Assembly (NCBI GenBank): GCA_963728545.1
Contig: CAVSKO010000003.1
Location: 2,542,001 to 2,606,000, forward strand
Direction of reading: 5' to 3'
DNA length: 64,000 nt
Source of the DNA: DASUNP01 sp963728545
GTDB taxonomy: Bacteria; Acidobacteriota; Blastocatellia; UBA7656
Shown one piece after another: positions 6,652 through 14,862 of this stretch. The position numbers and the translations under genes were made by a program. How positions within the stretch are numbered: position 1 is the first letter of the stretch; each line of letters starts with the position of its first letter. The notes under the pieces were generated by a model. It made no database searches. It saw only the letters and a list, made by a program, of their open reading frames with translations, and was not told the origin of the DNA.

Positions 6652-8790
6652 ATGAAAAGAATCTCAAAAAGCGCGTTTATTGTCTCATTTCTCGTATTAG
6701 TTTTATCGCTCGCGCAGACCATATCGCTTGCTTCTGACTTTAAAGGTGAAGTTATCTACCAGATCATCACTGATCGTTTCTTTGACGGAGATACGACGAA
6801 CAATAACCCCTCCCAAAGCTCAGGGCTTTACGACAGCACGCGCTCAAACTGGCGGCTGTACTGGGGTGGCGACCTGGCTGGCATTCAGCAGAAGATGTCT
6901 TACCTGGCAGGCTTGGGCGTCACTTCAATCTGGATTTCGCCGCCGGTTGATAACCTCAACCTTAACATCCCGGATGGCAGCGGCAACCCCACCGCTTCCT
7001 ATCACGGCTATCAATCCCGCGATTTCAAAAGAATCGAAGATCACTTCGGCGATTCAAGCAATTCCTGGACTGCCTTTGACAACCTCGTAACTGCTGCGCA
7101 CCAGAATGGCATCAAGGTCATCGTCAATTTCGCGCCTAACCATTCGACGCAGGACAACGCGGGTGAGTTTGGGTCGCTCTACGATAACGGCACGTTTCTC
7201 GGTAACTTCACTGGCGACACCAACGGCTACTTTCATCACAATGCAAACATTATAGATTGGAATGACCGCTATCAGGTGCAGTACTACACGCTGTTTGACC
7301 TGGCCGACGTCAACCAGGAAAGCTCATCTATGGATGCTTACATGAAGGCGGCGGCGCAGCTATTTCAGCAGCATGGAGTTGACGGATTCCGAATCGATGC
7401 GGTCAAGCATATAACCTGGGGATGGCAGTACAGCCTTGCCAACTCGATTTACACAAACGGCGATAGTTTCCTGTTCGGCGAATGGTTTCAAGGAAATACT
7501 TCGGACCCGCTCTATCGCGACTCCTACAAGTTCGCCAACAAGAGCGGAATCTCGCTGCTGGACTTTCCGCTCAATACCGCCATCCGCAATGTCTTTGGCG
7601 GGTCATCGGGCTTCTCTGAAATCGATTCGGTGATAACACAGGAGGGGACCAACTTCACCTGGAAAGACGATCTCGTGACATTCATCGACAACCACGACAT
7701 GGCCCGATTTCTTTCGGTCAACAATAACAATAATCGGCTGCATGAGGCGCTGGCGTTCATCCTCACCAGCCGAGGGATACCCTGCATCTACTACGGCACA
7801 GAGCAATATCTGCACAACGACACGAACGGCGGCGGCGATCCTTATAACCGCCCGATGATGAATAGCTTTTCAACCACAACAGCCGCATACTCGCTTATCA
7901 ACAATCTTTCGACGCTCAGGCGCAACAATCCAGCTATAGCATACGGCTCGATGGGGCAGCGATGGATCAACAACGACGTGTACATCTACGAGAGGAAGTT
8001 TTTCAACAGTGTCGTGCTTGTGGCGATCAACAAGAACGAGTCGTCTTCGTATAACATTAGCGGGCTTAACACTGCTCTACCGGCAGGGACGTATTCAGAT
8101 AATCTGAATGGGCTGGTTGGTGGACTCTCTATCACAGTCAACTCTGGTTCAGGCGGGAACAACCCTGTGACAAATTTCACGCTGCCTGCGCACGCGGTTT
8201 CAGTGTGGAGCTTTGTGCAGGGATCATCAACGCCGCAGCTTGGATCTATAGGTCCGACCGCTGGCCAGCCGGGTGTGAAGGTAACGATAGGTGGTCGCAA
8301 CTTCGGCACAACACAGGGGACGGTAAAATTCGGCACTACCACGGCCACAGTGGTTCCATGGTCCCCGACCAAAATCGTCGCTAATGTGCCGTCTGTCTCG
8401 AATGGGAATTACAACGTAACCGTGACCAACTCAAGCGGGCAGGTGTCGAACGGGATACAATTCACGGTGCTTGCGGCAAAGCTAATCCCGGTCACGTTCA
8501 CTGTGAACAACGCGACGCCGACCAGTATGGGCGATTACATATTTCTGACAGGAGACACGATAGAGTTAAGCAACTGGAGCACGAGTTGGGACGGGGCAGT
8601 GGGGCCGATGCTGCCGCCGAATTACCCGAACTGGTTCATCAACGTGAGCGTCCCTGCGGGCCGAACTATACAGTTTAAGTTCATAAAGATCGCCACCAAC
8701 GGCTCGGTCACTTGGGAAGCAGGAAGCAATCACACATACACCGTGCCTACAAGCGGCACCGGTTTTGTGAATGTCAACTGGCAATATTAG
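6652..8790 (+). CDS. Secreted GH13 cyclodextrin-glucanotransferase-like alpha-amylase
   Basis: A 712-residue enzyme, the usual length for five-domain cyclodextrin glucanotransferases. It has a signal peptide (residues 1-28), a GH13 barrel, domain C, an IPT/TIG domain (from about 530, LGSIGPTAGQPGVKVTIGG) and a C-terminal CBM20 starch-binding module (from about 610, VTFTVNNATPTSMGDYIFLT). The four GH13 regions are visible: VNFAPNHS, GFRIDAVKH (nucleophile Asp), FGEWF (acid Glu) and FIDNHDMARF. In region I the common Asp is Asn (IVNFAPNH), a mild departure. It should cut or transglycosylate starch outside the cell. A maltogenic amylase of the same architecture cannot be excluded. GGAGGAG stands ahead of the ATG. 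Confidence 0.9.
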   Translation: MKRISKSAFIVSFLVLVLSLAQTISLASDFKGEVIYQIITDRFFDGDTTNNNPSQSSGLYDSTRSNWRLYWGGDLAGIQQKMSYLAGLGVTSIWISPPVDNLNLNIPDGSGNPTASYHGYQSRDFKRIEDHFGDSSNSWTAFDNLVTAAHQNGIKVIVNFAPNHSTQDNAGEFGSLYDNGTFLGNFTGDTNGYFHHNANIIDWNDRYQVQYYTLFDLADVNQESSSMDAYMKAAAQLFQQHGVDGFRIDAVKHITWGWQYSLANSIYTNGDSFLFGEWFQGNTSDPLYRDSYKFANKSGISLLDFPLNTAIRNVFGGSSGFSEIDSVITQEGTNFTWKDDLVTFIDNHDMARFLSVNNNNNRLHEALAFILTSRGIPCIYYGTEQYLHNDTNGGGDPYNRPMMNSFSTTTAAYSLINNLSTLRRNNPAIAYGSMGQRWINNDVYIYERKFFNSVVLVAINKNESSSYNISGLNTALPAGTYSDNLNGLVGGLSITVNSGSGGNNPVTNFTLPAHAVSVWSFVQGSSTPQLGSIGPTAGQPGVKVTIGGRNFGTTQGTVKFGTTTATVVPWSPTKIVANVPSVSNGNYNVTVTNSSGQVSNGIQFTVLAAKLIPVTFTVNNATPTSMGDYIFLTGDTIELSNWSTSWDGAVGPMLPPNYPNWFINVSVPAGRTIQFKFIKIATNGSVTWEAGSNHTYTVPTSGTGFVNVNWQY

Positions 8791-9265
8791 TAAGCCCAGA
8801 TGACGACAAAACACGGATGAGCAAGATGGGCACCGATACACACGAGAGATCGGCGTTATTCTAAAACGTCTTTCATCTACAGCTCTCAGGTGAATCGAAC
8901 TTTATTGGCTTATTTATGAGGGGCTCAATTTGAGAGATTCAAATTAATTCTGAAAAGCGCAATTTCTCGAACGTATTTTAGCCAATAAAAAAGCCGGTTT
9001 TTCACCGGTACTTTTACATGGTAGCCCACAACGTGGCACAGATTGAACACTTTCCTTAATTCTAAGCCAGCCCTGCGAGCATCTCCAAAACCATGAATTC
9101 TATCCATCACAAGATTCAGTAGTTACATAACAGACTCCGCTCCCTGAACCTTAATTTATTAACGTGCAAAAGTTTTATTAGCCTAAAGAGGCTAATCCTA
9201 AAATTGACAGGTCTGTATTTGCCCTTTATGCTGAGGACAAGTTCAACCATTGAGCTTCAAATTTC
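8791..9265. other. Intergenic region without genes
   Basis: About 475 AT-rich bases with no supportable gene. A small hairpin CCGGT-TTTTC-ACCGG at about 8995-9010 is too weak to call a terminator with confidence. Confidence 0.5.
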
Positions 9266-10435
9266 ATGAAAAAACATTATAAGCAATCTGCTCTTATCAA
9301 AAGACCTGGCATCTCTAATTATGACCTGGTCTTATCTGACATTGTTGATTTACTCGAAGCAGCACGCCGAGCTTCGGCCCGGGCGATCAATGCCTTTATG
9401 ACTGCAACCTATTGGGAAATCGGGCGGCGGATCGTCGAATTCGAACAAGGCGGCAAGCAGCGTGCTGCTTATGCGGAAGCCTTGTTGAAACATCTTTCTG
9501 CTGAGCTTACGACTAAATTTGGTCGCGGCTTTTCCCGTCAGAATCTTCAACAGATGCGCCAGTTTTATGCAGTGTACCCGCCGGAAAAGATTCGCCAGAC
9601 ACTGTCTGGCAAATTAAGCCAAATAGAGATTGAGAATACTGTCACCTTGTCAAGAACGTCCAAGCTGAAAGAACTCGCTGGCATTTTTCCGCTTTCCTGG
9701 TCGCATTATGTGGCACTGCTTTCAGTAAAGAATCCGCACGCACGAGAATTCTACGAAACCGAAGCCATACGTGGAGGCTGGTCGGTGCGCCAGCTTAACC
9801 GACAGATAAATACCCTGTTTTATGAGCGTACGGCGCTGTCACGCAACAAAGCTGCAATGCTCACTAAGGGTGCAAAGCCAAAACCTGAAGACGCGGTTAC
9901 TCCCGAAGAGGAAATCAAAAATCCTTTCGTACTCGAATTCTTAGGATTCAAAGATGAATATTCTGAAAGCGAGCTTGAAGAAGCGCTAATCAGGCATCTT
10001 GAGGCATTCCTGCTTGAGCTTGGCGGGGATTTTACGTTTGTCGGACGGCAGAAGCGGCTAAGGATCGGCGACCAATGGTTTAGGGTTGATCTGGTGTTCT
10101 TCCATCGTCGCCTGCGTTGTCTGATTATCATTGATCTGAAGTTGGATGAGTTCACTCATTCCGATGCCGGTCAGATGCACATGTACCTCAACTATGCGCG
10201 GCATCATTGGACACACCCAGATGAGAATCCGCCGGTTGGCCTGATCCTTTGTGCAAAGAAGAATGCCGCTGTTGCGCAGTATGCACTGGAAGGGCTTCCT
10301 AATAAAATCTTAGCGACTGAATACCGCACCACCTTGCCTGATGCGCAGACGCTTGCCGCTGAACTTGAACGAACGCGCAATATGCTTGAAGACGGCAGGT
10401 CTATTAAACGAAAGATAAAGAAAAGGCGAGGATAG
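9266..10435 (+). CDS. DUF1016/YhcG-type PD-(D/E)XK nuclease-domain protein
   Basis: A 389-residue protein with the two-domain layout of the YhcG/DUF1016 family. The helical N-terminal domain contains ATYWEIGRRIVEFEQGG and FGRGFSRQNLQQMRQFY. The C-terminal nuclease-like fold contains VGRQKRLRIGDQWFRVDLVFF, then IIIDLKLDEFTHSDAGQMHMYLNY. VDL and the IDLKL strand supply the presumed Asp and Asp-x-Lys of the nuclease core. The family is often found beside restriction-modification and other defence genes, and here a DNA methyltransferase gene follows 249 bp downstream on the same strand. Its real target is unknown. Confidence 0.85.
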   Translation: MKKHYKQSALIKRPGISNYDLVLSDIVDLLEAARRASARAINAFMTATYWEIGRRIVEFEQGGKQRAAYAEALLKHLSAELTTKFGRGFSRQNLQQMRQFYAVYPPEKIRQTLSGKLSQIEIENTVTLSRTSKLKELAGIFPLSWSHYVALLSVKNPHAREFYETEAIRGGWSVRQLNRQINTLFYERTALSRNKAAMLTKGAKPKPEDAVTPEEEIKNPFVLEFLGFKDEYSESELEEALIRHLEAFLLELGGDFTFVGRQKRLRIGDQWFRVDLVFFHRRLRCLIIIDLKLDEFTHSDAGQMHMYLNYARHHWTHPDENPPVGLILCAKKNAAVAQYALEGLPNKILATEYRTTLPDAQTLAAELERTRNMLEDGRSIKRKIKKRRG

Positions 10436-10684
10436 AGGTAAGAGGTTCTATCGCAAAGTATTTTCATGCTAAAAGAGTTCGGCCCATAAACCGAATTCTT
10501 TTGGCATACATCTCTGATCATAGACTGATGAGGCTAATTATTCCTGCTTTGATCCATCCTGCTCTTACGCCATAATGTTGATAGCAACACTACTGCCTTC
10601 TTGCTACAGCATTGCATTATAAGAAACCCGTACTCATGAGAGCATTCTGTACGAGAGCTTGATCATTAATATCGGCCTACCTAC

Positions 10685-11701
10685 TTGCCTCGAACTATCA
10701 ACCAGTTTATAAATCAAATCCTTTGCGGTGATGCACGTCAAGCCTTGCAGCAATTACCAGATGAAAGCATTGATTGCGTAGTCACTAGCCCTCCTTATTG
10801 GGCGCTCCGAGACTATGGAGTAAAAGGACAACTCGGGCTTGAACTGAGTTTTCACCAGTACGTCCTAAAGCTCTGCGATATGTTCGATGAAGTGAAGCGT
10901 GTGCTGAAACATACAGGAACCTGCTGGGTGAATCTCGGAGATACCTACTACTCTAATCGCGGTAGCGGCAATCCGGCCAAGATCAATGCCGAAGTGACAC
11001 CACAGTTCTTATCAGTTGGAAACCCGATCAGAAGTCGAGAGCTCCAGGAAAAATCCCTCTGCCAGATTCCGTCACGGTTCGCTATCGAAATGACCAACCG
11101 TGGCTGGATTCTCCGTAATGAGATTATCTGGTGGAAGCCTAATGCTCTGCCAGCAGGTGCTAAGGATCGCTTCACCGTAGATTTCGAAAAGATATTCTTC
11201 TTTGTAAAAGATAAAAGGTGCTGGTTTGATCTTGATTCTGTGCGAGAGCCTCAAAGTAAGAAAAACATAGCCGAAGCGATACAACAAGCAAAAGCCATGG
11301 GCTATTCTGGCAAAGGATCATACCAGGAGTGGTATTTTCATCAGAGAACAAAAACAGACTGGCTAAATGGCAAAAGAAATCTGGGATTTGGCATGGCGGC
11401 TTCACGCAGACTGCCAAAAACAAGATTAGTGCATCCGCTAGGCAGAGCGAAACGTTGCGTCTGGTCAATTCCAACCCAACCGTTTACCGGTAAGCACTAT
11501 GCCGTGTATCCGCCACAGCTTATAGAAACGCCAATCAAGGCAGGCTGCCCTAAAGGCGGGATCGTGCTTGACCCCTTTATGGGTAGTGGTACAACAGCCC
11601 TGGTCGCAAGAAGACTGAGAAGAAAGTTTATAGGTATTGATCTAAATCCTGCCTATGTCAATATGGCAAGGGCGCGATTAAGAGAACAACCCTTGCCTTA
11701 A
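10685..11701 (+). CDS. Beta-class site-specific DNA methyltransferase
   Basis: A 338-residue N4-cytosine/N6-adenine methyltransferase with the motif order of the beta class. The catalytic motif TSPPYW comes early (residues 34-39). The AdoMet-binding motif VLDPFMGSGTT comes at the C terminus, followed by RKFIGIDLNPAYV. It methylates a specific but unknown DNA site. The start is a TTG without a good ribosome site, so the true start is uncertain. No classical restriction enzyme lies next to it. The DUF1016 nuclease upstream is the only candidate partner; otherwise this is an orphan or phage-type enzyme. Confidence 0.88.
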   Translation: MPRTINQFINQILCGDARQALQQLPDESIDCVVTSPPYWALRDYGVKGQLGLELSFHQYVLKLCDMFDEVKRVLKHTGTCWVNLGDTYYSNRGSGNPAKINAEVTPQFLSVGNPIRSRELQEKSLCQIPSRFAIEMTNRGWILRNEIIWWKPNALPAGAKDRFTVDFEKIFFFVKDKRCWFDLDSVREPQSKKNIAEAIQQAKAMGYSGKGSYQEWYFHQRTKTDWLNGKRNLGFGMAASRRLPKTRLVHPLGRAKRCVWSIPTQPFTGKHYAVYPPQLIETPIKAGCPKGGIVLDPFMGSGTTALVARRLRRKFIGIDLNPAYVNMARARLREQPLP

Positions 11702-11889
11702 GTGTGTTCTCACGACCAGCAGTTGGCTCGTATATCCAAATAACTCATTCATAAGATCGGGCTTCAAAGGGTCTGTCACGTTGGCAACCCTTTTTATTAG
11801 TGGAACCGCTCTGATTGAGAGACACCTATTTTTGATAGTTTTATATTAATGTTTTGTGGTATAGAATACGCTCGTTTGGACTTGGAATA

Positions 11890-11964
11890 TAGATACACAA
11901 ATGCTAAGCCGCCACTAGAGCGGCAAGTGGTTTCCGAGCTTTTATAAACTTCCGAGCGTTAGGC
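11890..11964. repeat. Weak attC-like site
   Basis: GCGTTAGGC (11956-11964) contains the GTTRRRY core and overlaps the stop codon of the minus-strand gene at 11959, as in cassette arrays. Inside is a CCACT/AGTGG hairpin (reverse strand). The partner box at the far end is only a degenerate CTAAGCC. The inner boxes of the better sites are absent, so this is a tentative call. Confidence 0.22.
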
Positions 11965-12252
11965 TTTTAATTTAAGCCAAGCCGTAAGCAGCAGTAACGC
12001 AAAAGCAAGATCAGTTACATTTTGCGCAGTACCAGCATCCTGCGGCGTCGAGTCACCAGTTCTTACACTTAGACCGGCGGTGCAAGTTTCAGGGTTGTCG
12101 CAAGGGCAGTAACGCCCACCCATTAATGAGTGTCCTGCTATTGCAACTGTGGCAAACGGAGCCGAGTTCACCTGTCTATCACCCAAAGAAGATGATGCAA
12201 ACAGGGGGAGAGTGAATATGCAAACAACCGCGAAAAGGAGTCGTTTCCTCAT
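11959..12252 (-). CDS. Small secreted cysteine-containing protein, unknown
   Basis: A 97-residue product with a clear signal peptide (MRKRLLFAVVCIFTLPLFAS) and a short cysteine motif (GGRYCPCDNPETC). A polar middle is followed by a C-terminal hydrophobic helix (VTDLAFALLLLTAWLKLKA) ending in lysines. AAGGAGATTTT ahead of ATG 12252 is a strong ribosome site, which supports a real gene. It overlaps the start of the plus-strand TPR gene by about 35 bp head to head. Function unknown; probably envelope-anchored. Confidence 0.6.
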   Translation of the reverse strand: MRKRLLFAVVCIFTLPLFASSSLGDRQVNSAPFATVAIAGHSLMGGRYCPCDNPETCTAGLSVRTGDSTPQDAGTAQNVTDLAFALLLLTAWLKLKA

Positions 12253-13354
12253 AAAATCTCCTTCCTTGAAACTATCAACTGACTTACTAATAGCCAGTAA
12301 ACAGGGCGAATTTTATCAGCTATTTACTCAAGGACTCATAAGAGGCGTTCATACAAAACAGGTTCTTACCGACTTAGGCAATAAACTTGTTGCTTTTGCC
12401 GAGTATGCGTACCAAATTCGCCAGATGGAAACGCTTGAGCAGGTAAGCAATATTCTTCTAGGAATACCACTTGATCGTGAGTACGAAAGCATCGGCTATT
12501 ACTACCAAGCCTTATGCATTAAGCGACAGGGACAAGTTATTGAGGCGCGGGCACTGTTTGAACGTGTGGCGGAAAAAGCACCGCTTCGTTATAAGGCCAG
12601 AGCTATGCAGTCTTTGGGTATTACCTTCGTCCAAAGCAATGACTTTCAAGTTGCATTACCACTTTTCACTGAGGTAGGTAAGGTTCTAAAACACTGCGGA
12701 GTAATTGACCCACTGATAGCAATTCCAACACAACAGGCGATTGCCGTACTTAAAAGTATTGACGGGGATCATCGAGGCGCATTCGCATACCTGAAAAATA
12801 TGCTCCCACTTTTTCATTCAGCGGGTCCAGTATACCTGCCTATGTATTACGCTTATCTAAATAGCCTTGCAGTAGAGATGGCTGAATTGGGACAGCTCGA
12901 GGAAGCTCGATATTTAAGTAATATTGTCCTTGCATCTCCTTATGCATTTGCATATCCTGAGTGGCGCGAGACGAGCGATGATATTGACCGGAAGGCATAC
13001 CGCTCGCCTCGGTCATTTGTACCACTCAATTATAGACCCTTAGATATAAAGAACGTTTTGTATCTGTCTGTGCGCGAGCCAGGCGGCATCACCGACTCAG
13101 AGAAGCATCACTGCAACCCGTTTCAGCAGGGTAGTATAACCAGCTTACAAGATTGGAAAAGAAAAATGGTCAAAGAACCCAACGACAAGCAGAGCGATAA
13201 GGAAGATTTAAAGAATGCGACCGAGAAAGACCTCTATTTGAAACTTATGGAGCTTATGGCAAAGCGCGACTTGTTGACTAAGCAACTGCGCTGGGTCATA
13301 GATTTTGTTGAAAGAATTTCATCCGAGCCTGACTCTGATCCTAAAGCTGATTAA
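12218..13354 (+). CDS. TPR-like repeat protein
   Basis: From ATG 12218 (GGGGGAGAG ahead) the product has 378 residues. Helical pairs resembling tetratricopeptide repeats run through residues 30-260 (for example SIGYYYQALCIKRQGQVIEA, then ARALFERVAEKAPLRYKARA). A charged C-terminal coiled stretch follows. No signal peptide is seen, so it is probably cytoplasmic. An in-frame ATG at 12149 lacks a ribosome site. The gene overlaps the HTH gene at its 3' end by 4 bp, tail to tail. The same pairing of a TPR protein with an HTH protein suggests a regulatory or adaptor role, which is inference. Confidence 0.65.
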   Translation: MQTTAKRSRFLIKSPSLKLSTDLLIASKQGEFYQLFTQGLIRGVHTKQVLTDLGNKLVAFAEYAYQIRQMETLEQVSNILLGIPLDREYESIGYYYQALCIKRQGQVIEARALFERVAEKAPLRYKARAMQSLGITFVQSNDFQVALPLFTEVGKVLKHCGVIDPLIAIPTQQAIAVLKSIDGDHRGAFAYLKNMLPLFHSAGPVYLPMYYAYLNSLAVEMAELGQLEEARYLSNIVLASPYAFAYPEWRETSDDIDRKAYRSPRSFVPLNYRPLDIKNVLYLSVREPGGITDSEKHHCNPFQQGSITSLQDWKRKMVKEPNDKQSDKEDLKNATEKDLYLKLMELMAKRDLLTKQLRWVIDFVERISSEPDSDPKAD

Positions 13355-13782
13355 CGTTTTTTCTTCTTGCGAGATTTTGGCTGTTTCTTACTTTTCTCAC
13401 GCAAATATCTTAACTGGACAAGCACAGCGTCTTGATCTTTGGGCGGCAACCCTTCGCAGAGTTGTAGCATTTCGATCAAACGTGGGTCAGTCATAATCTT
13501 TTGCAGCATATCTACAACCATTCGCGCATCCAGTGGCTGCTCACCTTCAGCAGGTGGCGATTGTCCACACATCGCGGCAAAGACTTCAAAAGGACTCACG
13601 CCCAAGCCCGCAGCAAGAGCTACAGTCTTATCGGCTGTCAGGTTGGTCATCTTCCCGCTTATGATCTTACTGATGTAGCTGTTGGTAATCTTGCCTCCGC
13701 TATTGCGTTCAATGTCGTGAAAGTTTAATCCCTTCTGCCGGGCTATGCGATCAACGTACTGGCTGAGTGTTTCGTTTGGCAT
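13351..13782 (-). CDS. XRE-family helix-turn-helix regulator
   Basis: A 143-residue protein. Residues 5-65 form a lambda-repressor-type HTH (LSQYVDRIARQKGLNFHDIE, then GGKITNSYISKIISGKMTNL and LAAGLGVSPFEVFAAM). A helical C-terminal region follows and a very basic tail (KSKKQPKSRKKKKR). It binds DNA, probably as a dimer. It is convergent with the TPR gene. The upstream region at 13801-13850 is AT-rich with CGCGTAATATTAACATTAA, a possible operator, but no symmetry is strong enough to call. Confidence 0.85.
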   Translation of the reverse strand: MPNETLSQYVDRIARQKGLNFHDIERNSGGKITNSYISKIISGKMTNLTADKTVALAAGLGVSPFEVFAAMCGQSPPAEGEQPLDARMVVDMLQKIMTDPRLIEMLQLCEGLPPKDQDAVLVQLRYLREKSKKQPKSRKKKKR

Positions 13783-13999
13783 ATTCCCTCACGTCTAATA
13801 ATCAATATCGCGTAATATTAACATTAACACTGGAAAGCCCTTTCAGTAATATAGCTCCCGCTTTGTAGCACAACGATTGTGGCTAAACAAGCTTCAGCTT
13901 TATCAAGTTTCCTCCTTTTGCGGCTTGAGAGGGGATTCGTGCGCCTGAGTGCGTAACTGGGGATTGCCACTTTGCGCTGTATTCCCTCTCTTTTTAGAT

Positions 14000-14695
14000 A
14001 TGAGCAAGAAATCAACCATTCCAGGCGGGATGAGAAAGCACCTTCTCACTGACCGCAGGAAGGCTTTAGCCGCAAAGGCTCTTTCTTTGAAGATCGGGCA
14101 CTTGAATTTAGAAGACTTTCCTGAGCTGCCGCTTCCGGCAAGACTTCCCACACAATCATTCAACCCGAGCCGCATCATTCGCTTGAAAGATGAATTGTGC
14201 TTAGTCCGTCACGGCTCGGTTCAAATCCGGCACGTTCATCATGACAGTCTGGTTACTACCTTGGGGGCTGATGCTTTATTCGGGGATATGGCTTTGCTCG
14301 GCCAAACAATGCTCGACACTCAAGCGATCTCCGGGCCGACAGGAGCTACAATCTCATTACTTGATGTTCAAGCCGTTAAGGCCTGGATCGAGACTGATCC
14401 ATTCATGGTTCTTGAGAAGGTAGGCACCCGGCTCTCCTATCTTGAGAGCGAGCACTACAGGGCAGAGTTTCAGCTGGCAGATTCCAGAATAGCAGCGCTG
14501 CTCTTGGAGATAGCAGGCAAAGGCTCAACTGTCGAAGGGTATAGCCATGAACAGATAGGCGAGCGCCTTGGTTTATATCGAGAGACAGTGACAGTGATCC
14601 TGGATGGATTGAAGTTCGACAAACTTATAGAAGTAGGCCGCAAGAGGATAAGGATTTTGGACAAGAGAGCCTTGAGAGAGTTGAGCGAATTATAA
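14000..14695 (+). CDS. Crp/Fnr-family transcription regulator
   Basis: About 231 residues from ATG 14000. A GTG at 13949 would add 17 residues, and neither start has a good ribosome site. The middle holds a cyclic-nucleotide-binding-like barrel (LCLVRHGSVQIRHV, GADALFGDMALLGQTMLDTQ). The C terminus holds a winged helix (YSHEQIGERLGLYRETVTVI, then LDGLKFDKLIEVGRKRIRIL). The usual Arg/Ser/Thr of the cAMP pocket is not evident, so the ligand is unknown. A short downstream frame begins 2 bp after its stop and is interrupted by a group II intron. Confidence 0.8.
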   Translation: MSKKSTIPGGMRKHLLTDRRKALAAKALSLKIGHLNLEDFPELPLPARLPTQSFNPSRIIRLKDELCLVRHGSVQIRHVHHDSLVTTLGADALFGDMALLGQTMLDTQAISGPTGATISLLDVQAVKAWIETDPFMVLEKVGTRLSYLESEHYRAEFQLADSRIAALLLEIAGKGSTVEGYSHEQIGERLGLYRETVTVILDGLKFDKLIEVGRKRIRILDKRALRELSEL

Positions 14696-14697
14696 GT

Positions 14698-14862
14698 ATG
14701 GCTAAATTCACTAAACAAACCCAAGCCACAAATCAGATTAAGAGCTTACTTGCCAGTAGGAATATCCAGATAGAGCCGGGGGTTATTGTTTTTGGAGAAG
14801 CCGAAGAATGCCAAGTATTCGAGTACGGGCGCGGCGCTAGGCCGCATAGCAATGCTGGGTAA
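14698..14862 (+). CDS. Short frame cut by a group II intron
   Basis: ATG 14698 lies 2 bp past the regulator's stop and opens a 54-codon frame (MAKFTKQTQATNQIKSLL, EPGVIVFGEAEECQVFEYG). The last dozen codons already fall in GTACGGGCGCGG, the apparent 5' end of an intron. The native gene was therefore probably longer and its 3' exon is not found nearby. I do not recognise the protein. Confidence 0.4.
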   Translation: MAKFTKQTQATNQIKSLLASRNIQIEPGVIVFGEAEECQVFEYGRGARPHSNAG

